Shown in pieces: positions 19,328 through 28,976 of a DNA stretch of 64,000 nt. The notes beneath the pieces were generated by a model. That model was not told where the DNA came from, ran no database searches, and saw only the letters and a program-made list of their open reading frames with translations. Both the position numbers and the translations under genes were made by a program. The stretch spans positions 62,001 to 126,000 of the forward strand of contig NZ_JAMBPQ010000022.1 of assembly GCF_024206495.1 (NCBI RefSeq), read 5' to 3'. This DNA comes from Paraburkholderia sp. CNPSo 3272. GTDB lineage: Bacteria; Pseudomonadota; Gammaproteobacteria; Burkholderiales; Burkholderiaceae. The number at the start of each line of letters is the position of its first letter. Positions within the stretch are counted from its first letter, which is position 1.

Positions 19328-20720
19328 GAGCCCCCCTGACAGCCCATGCGGCGCGCGCGGGCACACGTCGCGGCACACGCGCCGAGAGCGCGCCTGCTGC
19401 GGCCGCAAATATATAGAAACAAGTACCTAGCTCGAACACGCTAAGCGAAGCCGACGCCACGATCAACGTAGCGATCATGGCGTGCCGCGCCGCATAACAG
19501 ACGGCCCGTTCCGAGAACGGGTAATGGGCAGGCACCGGCAACAGCAGTGACTTCCCAAGGAACGTCCCGTAGCACACCACTCCGACGACACCAAGGCTTC
19601 CCACCAGCACGACCAGAAAACTCGACGCGCGAATACTGCCCAGTCCAACGCCTATTCCGTAAGTATCGAAGAAATTCGTAATACCTTGGGCATTCCACCC
19701 CATTCGTTCGACGCCGGAGTCACTACCCGCCTTGCTCAGGATCGCGGCGTCGACGAAATCCCCGAGCACTTTCACCACCCCGGGCAGAAAAAGGATCACG
19801 TAGAGCACGCCCAGCAAGCCAGCACATGCCGACATAACCCACATGCGCTGTTTGCGTACTTTCGCCCCACGTGAGATAAGACCAGGCCGGCTCACCAGCA
19901 GTACTAACTGATACGCACCTAACCCGACATACGCCGTACCCGAAGTCGACAACAGCAGGAGAATCGCCGTCGTGATCGCAAGCGGACCGGCGACCTTCGG
20001 ACGATAGCCCACGAGCCAGAGATTCAGACAAAAGACGAAGAGCGGCAGTGTAAAGGCCGAAAAACCCGAAGTCTCGCTGAATGTGCCGCTGATGCGAACC
20101 AGTCCGCCCATCTCCTCGCCTGTCAAATCGGCGAACTGCGCCGTCTTGATGATCGAGAGCGCATCGATGCCCGCGGCGTGTGTGACGATGTCGATCATCC
20201 CGGCTAGCACGTCGAGCGAGGCGAGAAAAAGGATGGCATTTGCGAGCGTTCGGTAAACGCCACGATATCTCAGGAACGCAAACATGGAGCAATACACCAC
20301 CAGATCGCTAATACAGTAGACCGTCTGGGACAGATTGCCGGAAACAGGGCCGAGCGGCTGCAACATGATGTACTGGCTGCTGCGATCGACCGGAAATACG
20401 AGTGTCGCCCCGCTCAGCACACGCGGCAGCAGGATCGCTCCCGCCACCCCCCATAAACAGGTGCATAGCAGCCAGAACCCGGGCTTGTCTTGCCTGACCG
20501 CCTCGGCGAGCCCCTTTCCGCCTGTGAGATTGAATGCCCTCAGGGCGAAGAACGCGAGAAAGAACTGCGCCGGCAATATGCCGATGCCGCCCAGGCTGAT
20601 CGCAAGCGTGCAGCCGAACAGCGAAAACGCCGCCATAGCGTAAATCACACCGCGATACGACGCGTAGAGCGTCGCCAGCCCGGTGACGAACACGATGACT
20701 CCGAATATCGTCAATTCCAC
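19320..20720 (-). CDS. wzy: Wzy-like polysaccharide polymerase
   Basis: 466 aa, GTG start at 20720 with a G-rich run about 10 nt upstream. Ten or more membrane helices with a large loop around residues 70-150 and short loops elsewhere fit Wzy/O-antigen-ligase-like polymerases, which are poorly conserved in sequence. No soluble domain is seen. The assignment rests on topology and position: it is flanked by the flippase and glycosyltransferases. It would join repeat units in the periplasm. Confidence 0.72.
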   Translation of the reverse strand: MELTIFGVIVFVTGLATLYASYRGVIYAMAAFSLFGCTLAISLGGIGILPAQFFLAFFALRAFNLTGGKGLAEAVRQDKPGFWLLCTCLWGVAGAILLPRVLSGATLVFPVDRSSQYIMLQPLGPVSGNLSQTVYCISDLVVYCSMFAFLRYRGVYRTLANAILFLASLDVLAGMIDIVTHAAGIDALSIIKTAQFADLTGEEMGGLVRISGTFSETSGFSAFTLPLFVFCLNLWLVGYRPKVAGPLAITTAILLLLSTSGTAYVGLGAYQLVLLVSRPGLISRGAKVRKQRMWVMSACAGLLGVLYVILFLPGVVKVLGDFVDAAILSKAGSDSGVERMGWNAQGITNFFDTYGIGVGLGSIRASSFLVVLVGSLGVVGVVCYGTFLGKSLLLPVPAHYPFSERAVCYAARHAMIATLIVASASLSVFELGTCFYIFAAAAGALSARVPRRVPARAAWAVRGAHE

Positions 20721-20784
20721 TTGCGTAAGCCCCCATCCCGTTCATCCAGCATTCGCGCGTGAACGGTCTCGTTATTTCGCCAAC

Positions 20785-22002
20785 TCAGGCTGAGTGCCAA
20801 CGCCGCACCAGAGGCGGCGTGTCGGCATGCACTTTGTCTGCATCCATCGCGCGTTCCACTACATTGAGGAACTCCTGCTTGAATCGCTCTTCCGTAAAGC
20901 GCATGGCGTTGCGGCGACAGACTTCCGCTTTGAGCGGGGGCTGCCGCTCGAAGCGCTCCACCGCATCGACGATCGACTCCACGCTCTGCTCGCTGAAGAA
21001 GAGCCCCGTGCCGCGCTCGGGGTCCGGCGAATCCACCACGATCTCCCGCGATCCACCGCGGCCCAGCGCGATGACCGGCGTGCCGCAGGCCTGTGCCTCG
21101 ACAACCGAAATGCCGAAGTCTTCTTCCGCGGCGACGACGAACGCTCGCGCACGCTGCATGTAGTCCACCAGGACCTCATCGGGCTGATAGCCAAGCAACG
21201 TCACATTGGGCGTGGCACACGCCTTGACACGTGCAAAGTCGGCGCCGTCACCGATCACCACGAGACGCCGCGCGGGCATCGCGGCAAATGCCTCGACGAT
21301 GAGCGGTATCCGCTTGTATGGCACCATGCGCGAGGCAATCAAATAGAACTCTTCGTGCTGCTCACCCAGCTCGAACCGCTCCACATCGACCGGCGGGTAA
21401 ACTACCGTGGCCTCGCTGCCGTAGGCTTTGCGAATGCGTCGCCCCACGAATGCAGAATTGGCGACAAAAGCATCCACCCCATGCGCCGTGCGCTGGTCCC
21501 AGATACGCATGTAGTGAAGCAACGCACGCACGATCCAGCTTTTCATGCCGCGCTGCAGCCCGGCTTCGCACAGATATTGATGCTGCAGATCCCACGCGTA
21601 CCGGATCGGCGAGTGCACATAACTGACATGCACCTGGTTCGGACCGGTCAAAACGCCCTTGGCCACGGCGTGGCTCGAGGAAATCACAAGGTCGTAGGAC
21701 GAAAGATCGAACTGCTCGATCGCCAGCGGCATAAGCGGGAGGTAAGTGCGGAACGACTTGCGCGCCCGCGGCAGATGCTGAATGAACGAAGTCGTTGCAT
21801 GCCTGCCGCCCAGCACCCGCCGCTGCGACTCCGGGAAGAAGTCGACAACGCTGTATAGATCGGCCTGTGGAAAGAGCTGAAGAATCTGCTCCACGACTTT
21901 CTCCGATCCCGCGTAGGTGACAAGCCACTCATGCACGAGCGCAACACGGCCGAAACGGCGAGTATCGTTCGCAAGATTGGATGCAAGTGTCACATTAGCC
22001 AC
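20785..22002 (-). CDS. Glycosyltransferase family 4 (WbaZ-like)
   Basis: 405 aa from the GTG at 22002, which has GGAG about 8 nt upstream and overlaps the end of the preceding GT gene by 13 nt. A longer reading frame upstream of this codon overlaps that gene and is rejected. Motifs: VALVHEWLVTYAGSEKVVEQ, SYVHSPIRYAWDLQHQYL, IASRMVPYKRIPLIVEAF and EEDFGISVVEAQACGTPVI. The N-terminal pair is characteristic of WbaZ-type mannosyl-like transferases, so mannose is a plausible donor sugar, but this is inference. Confidence 0.88.
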   Translation of the reverse strand: MANVTLASNLANDTRRFGRVALVHEWLVTYAGSEKVVEQILQLFPQADLYSVVDFFPESQRRVLGGRHATTSFIQHLPRARKSFRTYLPLMPLAIEQFDLSSYDLVISSSHAVAKGVLTGPNQVHVSYVHSPIRYAWDLQHQYLCEAGLQRGMKSWIVRALLHYMRIWDQRTAHGVDAFVANSAFVGRRIRKAYGSEATVVYPPVDVERFELGEQHEEFYLIASRMVPYKRIPLIVEAFAAMPARRLVVIGDGADFARVKACATPNVTLLGYQPDEVLVDYMQRARAFVVAAEEDFGISVVEAQACGTPVIALGRGGSREIVVDSPDPERGTGLFFSEQSVESIVDAVERFERQPPLKAEVCRRNAMRFTEERFKQEFLNVVERAMDADKVHADTPPLVRRWHSA

Positions 22003-23096
22003 GGCGAGATCTCCTCGATCAACTTGGTGGCAGTCGCTCGCCAGGTGAGTTCCGCAGTCCGCGAGCGGCCCCGTTCGCGCAAACTCTCGCGCAACGCGGC
22101 GTCGCTCGTGATTCGTTCGAGCAAGCTCGCCAGCTCCGCAGGATCGTCCGGCGACGTGTAGAGCACCGCGTCGCTGCAGGCCTCCTGCACGGCGGGCAGC
22201 CGCGAAGCGATCACCGGGCAGCCAAGCGCCAGCGCCTCGACCGGCGGTAATCCGAAGCCCTCGTAGCGTGACGGATAAACGAAGCACGCCGCGCGCCGAT
22301 AAAGCGCAGCGAGTTCGCTATCGCTCACGTAGCCGAGATGCTTCACAAAGGCGGGTAACGCATCCGGGCCCGTTCCGTAGACTCTTGCATCGCCGCCGCC
22401 CACCACGATGATGTCGAACTGCGCTTCGCGTATAAGACGCGCGGCCTCGGCCACGAGCTGAAAATTCTTGTGACGGTTAAGACTGCCCACCGCAAGCACG
22501 AATGGACGTTCGTCGAGCGTGACTGCGCCCGTTGCGCTGCCGTCCTGCTGCACACGCAACATGTGCTCGCCGCTCTCCGGCACGACGCCGATCTTCTCCG
22601 CCGGAATCCGGTAGGCATCGCACAACTCGCGCCGCGAGAATTCGGACACGGTAATCACACGTTGCGATATGCGGCCAAGCCGGGGCGCCATCAGGCGATA
22701 CCAGGCAACGAAGGAGCGGCTGTAGCTCTCGGGCACGCGCGCGGGCGCCGCGTCGTGCAGCACCGTAATCTGGCGGCGATACCACAGCGGACCGGAGTTG
22801 CAAAGATTGAGCAGCAAGCGCCCACGTGCCGCCTGCGGTAACGCGAGTTGTTCCCAGCGCAGGCCGCCGCCCTTTCCACTCGCGCGCAAGCCGACGTGAC
22901 GAAATGGGTTCGACATCTCGGCCAACGCCTCGGGCACGATGATCTCGGTCCGCAATCCGGCGACGCGCGGATCGCGCGACTCGATCAATTGATCGAGCGC
23001 GCGGATGGTCTCGAACGCAAAGCGATCGACACCCGTCGCTCGGCGACCGAGGAAGCGGCCGTTGATCATCAGATTCGGGGCATGCACGTTGTTCAT
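21990..23096 (-). CDS. Glycosyltransferase family 4
   Basis: 368 aa from the ATG at 23096; an in-frame TTG 12 nt upstream is less likely. The N-terminal NGRFLGRRATGVDRFAFE and the C-terminal ERPFVLAVGSLNRHKNFQLVAEA and VYPSRYEGFGLPPVEALALGCPV identify GT4. It resembles the GT4 at 14538-15644 in its opening motif and general layout. It is followed by a coupled WbaZ-like gene and preceded by about 265 bp without a recognised gene. Confidence 0.87.
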   Translation of the reverse strand: MNNVHAPNLMINGRFLGRRATGVDRFAFETIRALDQLIESRDPRVAGLRTEIIVPEALAEMSNPFRHVGLRASGKGGGLRWEQLALPQAARGRLLLNLCNSGPLWYRRQITVLHDAAPARVPESYSRSFVAWYRLMAPRLGRISQRVITVSEFSRRELCDAYRIPAEKIGVVPESGEHMLRVQQDGSATGAVTLDERPFVLAVGSLNRHKNFQLVAEAARLIREAQFDIIVVGGGDARVYGTGPDALPAFVKHLGYVSDSELAALYRRAACFVYPSRYEGFGLPPVEALALGCPVIASRLPAVQEACSDAVLYTSPDDPAELASLLERITSDAALRESLRERGRSRTAELTWRATATKLIEEISPWLM

Positions 23097-23362
23097 CCCA
23101 AAGTCCAAGGCGTCACTCGTGGCCGAATTTGACGCGCCACGCTATGTCGTTCATATTTCTTGCAGTGTGGCGTCTCTTCGCACCGACGAATGTTCGGCGT
23201 CGCTCATGTCATGCCAACTCTCGCGACCAAAGTCGATTTTGAACAGTCGATTGCAGATTGCGCAGGACAGTAGCTGCCGCAGCGTTTGCCGAATGCTTTC
23301 GGTTGACGGGCGACATGGCGCACAGCGTGGCCATCGAGAAAACGGATCGGGTGAAATTCGCT

Positions 23363-24196
23363 CTAACGCAGTTCGAGCCATAGGCCCGTAAAGGCACCGA
23401 CGCTGGAGGAAGGCCGGTCCAGCACCGGAACCCGGAAGTCAGCCGACTGCCATTCACCCAACACCTGGTAGCCCAGGCGCTGGAAATCGGCAATGAGCTT
23501 CGAGCGGTTGTAGAGCATGCAAGCAACGCGGATGTGCCCGCCGTCTTGAACGACCGCGAAATCCTGCCCCTCGGTAAGCGGAGTCCGGTTAATCAAGACG
23601 TATTCGGGAAGTCGAGCCGCCTGTGTCAACAGTTCCGGCACCGGCTTGTCGAAGTAATGAAGGGATCCGCTGGCAATAAATAAATCTGTTCCGTCGATTT
23701 GCCGGAAATCATCGGTGAACTGGAGATTCTTCACGTTCCTGCTGCTCGCCAGCGCTCGTCCGCGCGAAATCGTTTCGGGCAGATCGTAAACCGTCCAGCT
23801 CACGTCCCCTCTCAGGGGCAGGTAGTCTTTATAGCAATAGTAAAGAATGCCGACATTCCCGCCGAGGTCGAATACCTTTTGAATGCCAGGCAACCGATCC
23901 CGGAGGTAATAGAAGGCGGCATAGTCGCTCAGTCTGGCCGGGAAACTGATATGAAGGTCCACATTTTCGCTGCTCTCGTGTCCGCCTTTCCCGTAAGGCT
24001 TTACTGCCCTTTCGGCTTCTCGAAGGGTCTGGAAGCTACGTCGATATCCCAGCAGCAATCCCAACGTCGCGGCTCCGAATCGAGTGCTTCCCGTGCCTTC
24101 TATCAGCCGGCGACCATAGCCACTCCTGCCGAAGGCCTGAAAAATTTTCGCTGTTGCAACGATTTGAATGTCGCGTAGAGTGTTCATTTTTCGCAT
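23363..24196 (-). CDS. Putative SAM-dependent methyltransferase (TIGR04325-like)
   Basis: 277 aa. A Rossmann-type SAM-binding stretch is visible as VFDLGGNVGILYYCYKDYLP, followed by WTVYDLPETI and DLFIASGSLHYFD. These match a family of putative methyltransferases often encoded in polysaccharide and aglycone loci. The start may be 24196 or the ATG 9 nt downstream. Between wzc and the glycosyltransferases it could methylate a sugar of the repeat unit or control chain end, but no substrate motif can be read. Codon use is less GC-biased than in flanking genes. Confidence 0.72.
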   Translation of the reverse strand: MRKMNTLRDIQIVATAKIFQAFGRSGYGRRLIEGTGSTRFGAATLGLLLGYRRSFQTLREAERAVKPYGKGGHESSENVDLHISFPARLSDYAAFYYLRDRLPGIQKVFDLGGNVGILYYCYKDYLPLRGDVSWTVYDLPETISRGRALASSRNVKNLQFTDDFRQIDGTDLFIASGSLHYFDKPVPELLTQAARLPEYVLINRTPLTEGQDFAVVQDGGHIRVACMLYNRSKLIADFQRLGYQVLGEWQSADFRVPVLDRPSSSVGAFTGLWLELR

Positions 24197-24244
24197 ATCC
24201 CGGAAGACTGCGAACTGGCGGAGACGGCCGCTGGCAGTAGCCCG

Positions 24245-26488
24245 CTAATCCGTTCCCGCGCTTCTCGCGTCCTTCGCGAAGCCGTAGCTCGTATAGCCGT
24301 ACGCGGCGTACTCGTCGCCGTAACGTCCCGGCCGCGAAGTCATGTCGTTGAAGATCACACCGTGAATCGGCACCCCAACCTGCTCGAAGCGGCGCACCGA
24401 CTCACGCAGGTCAGCCACGCTCGTCGCGCCCTGGCGCGCGATCACGAACACCGTGCCAGCCAGTTTCCCGATGATTCCGGCGTCGGCTACCGGCAACACC
24501 GGCGGCGCGTCGATCAGCACGAGGTCATACGTCGAATTGGCCCAGCCCACGAAGTTCGTGAAAGCGTCTTTTCTCAGCAGCTCGCTGGCATTAGTCACAT
24601 AGCCTCCGGTCGCGACGAAGTCGACGCCCGGCATCACGTCGCGGTTCACCACGTGGTCATAGCTTTGGCAGCGGTCGAAGATGTTCGTCACGCCGGGCAT
24701 ACTCGGCACTGCCATATGCAGGTTCAGGGAGCCGCGCCGCAGATCCGCGTCGATCAGGAGCACGCGCTTGCCCGACGCGCCGAACACCGCCGCCAGATTG
24801 ACCGAGACAAACGACTTGCCTACCATCGGTGTCGGCCCGGCCAGCAGCACTACACGATTGGCTGCGTTCTCCAGCGAATGCTCGAGTGCACTACGGAAGC
24901 TGCGCAGGCTCTCGACCGCCGGATCAAACACGGCTGTATGCGCAAGCACTGTATTCGTGCCCGGTGCGCCGTGCGGCAAGCGACGCGTAATCCCATGCTG
25001 GATGCGGCTGCGTGGCACCGCTGCGAAGACAGCCAGCCCTGTGCCTGCCTCGATCTCCTCCACCACGGAAACGCCGCGATTCAGCTTACGACGCAGCAGC
25101 ACTAGCGCAGCGCCGGCAAACAAACCTGTGAATACCGCCGCAATCACCGCAACTGCGCGCTTCGGCCGAATCGGACCCTCCGGGGGCACCGCCGCGTCGA
25201 TCATGCGTACATTCGAAACGCGGCCGGCCTTGAGCAGACGCAGTTGCTCGCGGCTGTTCAGAAGATTCGTGTAGATGTTCGTGTCGACCGTCACTTCCCG
25301 CTGCAGGCGCACTACCTGCTGCTCCACCGGCGGGAGCGCGCGGGTCTGACCAGCCAGGTGTTCCAGCGATTTCTCCGCCTCGGCCAGTTGCCCGTTTACA
25401 GCGACAAGGGCTGGATTGTCGTCGGTGAAACGAGCCATCAATTGTGCACGCTGCTGTTGCAGATCCGAGATACGCTGCTGCGCCAGCGCCGAACTCTGCA
25501 GCAGCGCCGAGGCTTCGGCGCCGAGATTCACCGCGCCGTGCTCCGAGCGAAACATGTTGTACTCGTTCTCGGCCTTTTCGAGCTGCGCCTTGAGCAGCGG
25601 CAGCTGCTGGTCGAGAAAGGTGATCTGCTTTTGTGCTTCTTCCTGCGTGCGCTGGGCGTTCTGTCGAATGTACTCGTTGCCAATCGCATTGAGAATGGTG
25701 CTGGTGAGAACCGGGTCTTCGCCATCCAGCGAAACACCGATGACATCCGATTCCTTGCCTTTTTCCGTGATTGCGATCGCGGCCTGCAGCCCCTGGATTG
25801 CACTCAGTTCGGACAGGCGCATCAAGTTGAAGACCGTACCGGGGCGCCCATCGACGCGGTTCACAACGAGATCGATCGCGCCGCCCACGGTCGGCGAGTG
25901 CAGCGTTTCGCCCACATGGCCTTCGAGCGTGACACCGCCGCCCTCGAGCGTGTAGGCGCCGCCACCCCTGTAGGTCAAGACGAACGGTCTGCCTTGCAGG
26001 CGAGCCGGCACGTCGAATTTCGCCACCTCTATCGCTTCGTCGCCCCAGGCGTAGCCACCCCATCCCGACCAGTTACCAAGGTTCAAGTGGCGAGCGGCCC
26101 AGCGACCCACTACGGGGAAATAGCGCGGCGTCGCCTTGATATACAGCTTCGTCGCGTCCACGGCGGACGACACGACCATGCGCGAGCGCAGCACCTCCAT
26201 TTCTGCCGAAGCCTGGGTCTTGACCGCGAACTGGGACAGATCGGCCAGCGCCGATTTTGCGGCGTTCGGGCTCTCCTCGACCTGAATGAGCATGTCCGAT
26301 TGATAGACAGGAGACGCGAGGAGCGCATAGGCGCAGCCCACCAGCGTAAAGATAATCGTGACGATCAGGATCGTCTTGCGGCCCGCGTACAGCGTATCCA
26401 GCAGATTGCCCATATGTCCGCCGTCGGGGGCGATCGGCATGATCGTCTCGGCGGGAGGCCCTTCAAGCAGGTAGTCGCGATGATTCAT
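24245..26488 (-). CDS. wzc: Wzc-type tyrosine autokinase / polysaccharide co-polymerase
   Basis: 747 aa from the ATG at 26488, chosen because GAGAGGACAAG precedes it; longer starts lie in the wza-wzc gap. Residues about 30-60 form the first membrane helix, then a Wzz-type periplasmic domain with coiled coil (about 280-390) and a second helix near 450. The cytoplasmic kinase has Walker A AGPTPMVGKSF (Lys558), Walker A' LLIDADLRRG and Walker B VLIDAPPVLPVADA. The C-terminus has a tyrosine cluster (five Tyr in YGDEYAAYGYTSYG), the autophosphorylation site of BY-kinases. It controls chain length and export with Wza. No Wzb-type phosphatase gene is seen in the window. Confidence 0.93.
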   Translation of the reverse strand: MNHRDYLLEGPPAETIMPIAPDGGHMGNLLDTLYAGRKTILIVTIIFTLVGCAYALLASPVYQSDMLIQVEESPNAAKSALADLSQFAVKTQASAEMEVLRSRMVVSSAVDATKLYIKATPRYFPVVGRWAARHLNLGNWSGWGGYAWGDEAIEVAKFDVPARLQGRPFVLTYRGGGAYTLEGGGVTLEGHVGETLHSPTVGGAIDLVVNRVDGRPGTVFNLMRLSELSAIQGLQAAIAITEKGKESDVIGVSLDGEDPVLTSTILNAIGNEYIRQNAQRTQEEAQKQITFLDQQLPLLKAQLEKAENEYNMFRSEHGAVNLGAEASALLQSSALAQQRISDLQQQRAQLMARFTDDNPALVAVNGQLAEAEKSLEHLAGQTRALPPVEQQVVRLQREVTVDTNIYTNLLNSREQLRLLKAGRVSNVRMIDAAVPPEGPIRPKRAVAVIAAVFTGLFAGAALVLLRRKLNRGVSVVEEIEAGTGLAVFAAVPRSRIQHGITRRLPHGAPGTNTVLAHTAVFDPAVESLRSFRSALEHSLENAANRVVLLAGPTPMVGKSFVSVNLAAVFGASGKRVLLIDADLRRGSLNLHMAVPSMPGVTNIFDRCQSYDHVVNRDVMPGVDFVATGGYVTNASELLRKDAFTNFVGWANSTYDLVLIDAPPVLPVADAGIIGKLAGTVFVIARQGATSVADLRESVRRFEQVGVPIHGVIFNDMTSRPGRYGDEYAAYGYTSYGFAKDARSAGTD

Positions 26489-26543
26489 CTTGTCCTCTCG
26501 AGAGCGAGCAGTTCGACTGACGTGGTTCGTGTTCATGTGGGCA

Positions 26544-27773
26544 TCAGTATCCAATTGCACGGCTGGCCGCCGCGGCCTGGGTAGTCGGCAAAATCAGGCT
26601 GATGACACGACTCCACTTCACGAGAGTAGACGTATCGACAAATACGACATCGTTGGGCTTGAGATCGAACGAATCGGCCGTGGCCATCGCCGCGGCGCTG
26701 CTGGCGTCGAGATGGAACACGACCGGCTGGCTGGTATCGCGTCCGCGCACGACGTACACCTGCGAGGCGTCGCCCGACGACTGGCTGATCCCGCCAGCAT
26801 TGCCAAGCGCCTCGTTGAGCGTCATATGTCCGTTGTTGAACATCACGCCACCGGGATGCTCGACTTCGCCGACGACGAACACCTTGCTGTCAGTCTGCGC
26901 AAAGACCCGCACGAGGTCGCCGTCGTCCAGAATGATCCGGTCCGGATTGAAGCCCTTGCGGATCATCGCCGGCATGTCGATATCGACGGTGGAGTCACCA
27001 CGCGTGAGCGCAACGTGCGAGCGGTCGGCATTGGCGGTGAAGCCGCCGGCGCGGTTAATCGCCTCGGGCAACGTCATCGGCCTGTCATTGAGCACCTGTA
27101 CGCCGGGCGTCTTGACCTCGCCGTCGAGATATACGCGCTTGCTGCGGTACGTCTGAATGCGCACGGTGATCTGCGGCTGACGTACGTATTTCGCGAGCTT
27201 CTCTGCAAGGATGTCGCGCACGCCCATCTCCGAAAGACCCGCGACCTTCAGCGGACCGATATACGCATACTGAATAAACCCGTTGGTATCGACCGTGTAG
27301 CCGGCCGAGACCGAGCTTGATGCGCCGTCGCCGCCGCCGCCGCCCGCTGGAAGGTTGAGCTCGGGGTGGTCCCAGACCACGATGGTGAGAATATCGCCGG
27401 GACCGATCTGGTACGGCATGGCCTTGGCAAAGAGCTTTTCCACGTCTGAGGGAATGCCCTTGGGCCGCTGTGCGGCTTCCTTGTCGACCAGTTCCCGGGT
27501 GATCTCCACGAGCGTGCCGGAGGGTGCGCCCGAGAACCCCTTGGCTGCCACGCTATCCGGCACCGACGCGCCAGCTGTCGTACCCGCTGCCGACCCGGCG
27601 CCCGTGTTCGACGCCGTGTACGACATGCCCGGTGCGAGCGCACAGCCGCCCAACGCGGCGAGTGCCAGCCACGCCGCACAGGCGGCCCCGCGGCGCAGCG
27701 CTCTCGCCACGCCGAAATTCTGCCCGAGACGCCCGGACGCGGCCTCGATCGTTTCCATCGCGTTTTTTCCCAT
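26544..27773 (-). CDS. wza: Wza-type outer-membrane polysaccharide export lipoprotein
   Basis: 409 aa from the ATG at 27773, with GGGGG about 10 nt upstream. The signal peptide ends in a lipobox LGGC with Cys44. The Poly_export domain is seen as YQIGPGDILTIVVWDHPELN, followed by three SLBB-like repeats (around TYRSKRVYLDGEVKTPGV, DSKVFVVGEVEHPGG and the C-terminal region). A Gly/Ser-rich insertion GGGGGDGASSS follows the first domain. It forms the outer-membrane channel for the polysaccharide. It is second in the operon, after the initiating transferase and directly before wzc. Confidence 0.93.
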   Translation of the reverse strand: MGKNAMETIEAASGRLGQNFGVARALRRGAACAAWLALAALGGCALAPGMSYTASNTGAGSAAGTTAGASVPDSVAAKGFSGAPSGTLVEITRELVDKEAAQRPKGIPSDVEKLFAKAMPYQIGPGDILTIVVWDHPELNLPAGGGGGDGASSSVSAGYTVDTNGFIQYAYIGPLKVAGLSEMGVRDILAEKLAKYVRQPQITVRIQTYRSKRVYLDGEVKTPGVQVLNDRPMTLPEAINRAGGFTANADRSHVALTRGDSTVDIDMPAMIRKGFNPDRIILDDGDLVRVFAQTDSKVFVVGEVEHPGGVMFNNGHMTLNEALGNAGGISQSSGDASQVYVVRGRDTSQPVVFHLDASSAAAMATADSFDLKPNDVVFVDTSTLVKWSRVISLILPTTQAAAASRAIGY

Positions 27774-27869
27774 CGCAAATACCCCCAATCGCTTTACACG
27801 CGTTCCAGACCATGCCGTGTGGCCCGGATACCCGAAATGCCAGTCGCTCTCGCCCGCTCCGTTTTCTAC

Positions 27870-28976
27870 TCAATACGCGCCAGTTCCGCGAATCACGACA
27901 AAAAACGTCTTGAACAGAATCCCGATGTCCTTGCGGAAGGTCCAGTTCTCCACATAGGAAACGTCGAGCAAAACGCGCGTTGCGTAGTCGATGTCGTTGC
28001 GCCCGCTCACCTGCCAGAGGCCAGTGATACCCGGCGTGGCCATCAGGTAGTACTTTCTCGCCTCGCCATAGCGCTCCAGTTCCTGGTCGATGATCGGCCG
28101 CGGGCCGACAAAACTCATCTGGCCGCGCAGGACGTTCCAGAGCTGCGGCAGTTCATCGAGGCTCGAGCGGCGCAGAAAGTGGCCGATCCGCGTGACGCGC
28201 ACGTCGTTCTTCAGCTTGAATTCACGCTCCCATTCGGCGCGGGCTTCGGGGTCCCGCTCGAGCAGTTCCTTGAGCACCTGTTCCGAGTTCACTACCATCG
28301 ACCGGAACTTGAGGCAGCGGAACTTCTTGCCATGACGGCCTACGCGCGTATGGCCGTATAACGCCGGACCGCCATCGCGCTTGACCAGCAGCGCAAGCAC
28401 GACGAGCAGTGGCGAGAGCACGGCGATCGCGCTCACTGCCGCCACGATGTCAAAGAGGCGCTTCAAGGCATGCCCAATGACGGCGCTGCGGACCGTGTCG
28501 CGCGCGGCGACCTCGTAAGCTTCCCGGTGCCACCATTCACGGGTCAGTCGCAGAACGCTGAATTCAGAAAAGAACAGCGTGTGCGACAGCAGCAGGGAAA
28601 TACCCGTCGTCAATGTCCAGTACATGAACCAGGGCAACGCCAGCAGATGATCGTGGTGAATCGCATAAAGCAGCACGAGTCCGCAAAGCTGCACCGCGAG
28701 CCAGGCGAACGCCGTGCGGCCCGCGACGCTGAAAAGCGACCGGCTGCCACGTGTGCCATAGGTCCCGCAGGCGGGAAAGACCGATAGGGCGAGCGCCGCG
28801 CAAAACGCCACCAGCGTGGGATCGGGGTGATGCACCTCGGCGACCTGTCCGGAATTTAAATTCAGGTGCACGGCGCATACGGCGCCCACCACGATCAGCA
28901 CGACATCGACCGTACGTTGCAGCACGATATCGACCGTACGTTGCGCAAACTCTGACCGTTGCGTTAACTCTGACAT
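27870..28976 (-). CDS. Undecaprenyl-phosphate sugar-phosphotransferase, short WbaP/WcaJ-like
   Basis: 368 aa; the start has a good AGGGAA ribosome site. Residues 12-150 give four membrane helices. The catalytic polyisoprenyl-phosphate hexose-1-phosphate transferase domain begins at about 168 (KRLFDIVAAVSAIAVLSPLL) and contains KFRSM, RSSLDELPQLWNVLRG, SFVGPRPI and PGITGLWQVSGR. Typical WbaP/WcaJ proteins are about 460-480 aa with a Rossmann-like domain between helix 4 and the catalytic part; here only about 30 residues join them, so the middle domain is absent. Near the N-terminus QRTVDIVL is repeated as QRTVDVVL because of a 24-bp tandem duplication. It starts repeat-unit synthesis and is the first gene of the operon. 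Confidence 0.9.
   Translation of the reverse strand: MSELTQRSEFAQRTVDIVLQRTVDVVLIVVGAVCAVHLNLNSGQVAEVHHPDPTLVAFCAALALSVFPACGTYGTRGSRSLFSVAGRTAFAWLAVQLCGLVLLYAIHHDHLLALPWFMYWTLTTGISLLLSHTLFFSEFSVLRLTREWWHREAYEVAARDTVRSAVIGHALKRLFDIVAAVSAIAVLSPLLVVLALLVKRDGGPALYGHTRVGRHGKKFRCLKFRSMVVNSEQVLKELLERDPEARAEWEREFKLKNDVRVTRIGHFLRRSSLDELPQLWNVLRGQMSFVGPRPIIDQELERYGEARKYYLMATPGITGLWQVSGRNDIDYATRVLLDVSYVENWTFRKDIGILFKTFFVVIRGTGAY
28897..28944. repeat. 24-bp tandem duplication inside the initiating-transferase gene
   Basis: Two adjacent copies (28897-28920 and 28921-28944) differ at one base (GACATC versus GATATC). The repeat adds eight codons in frame (QRTVDIVL/QRTVDVVL) just before and into the first membrane helix. 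Confidence 0.9.

Noticed and set aside
22003..22287. 95-codon upstream extension of the WbaZ-like glycosyltransferase
   Set aside because: It overlaps the end of the preceding glycosyltransferase gene; GTG at 22002 with GGAG fits better.
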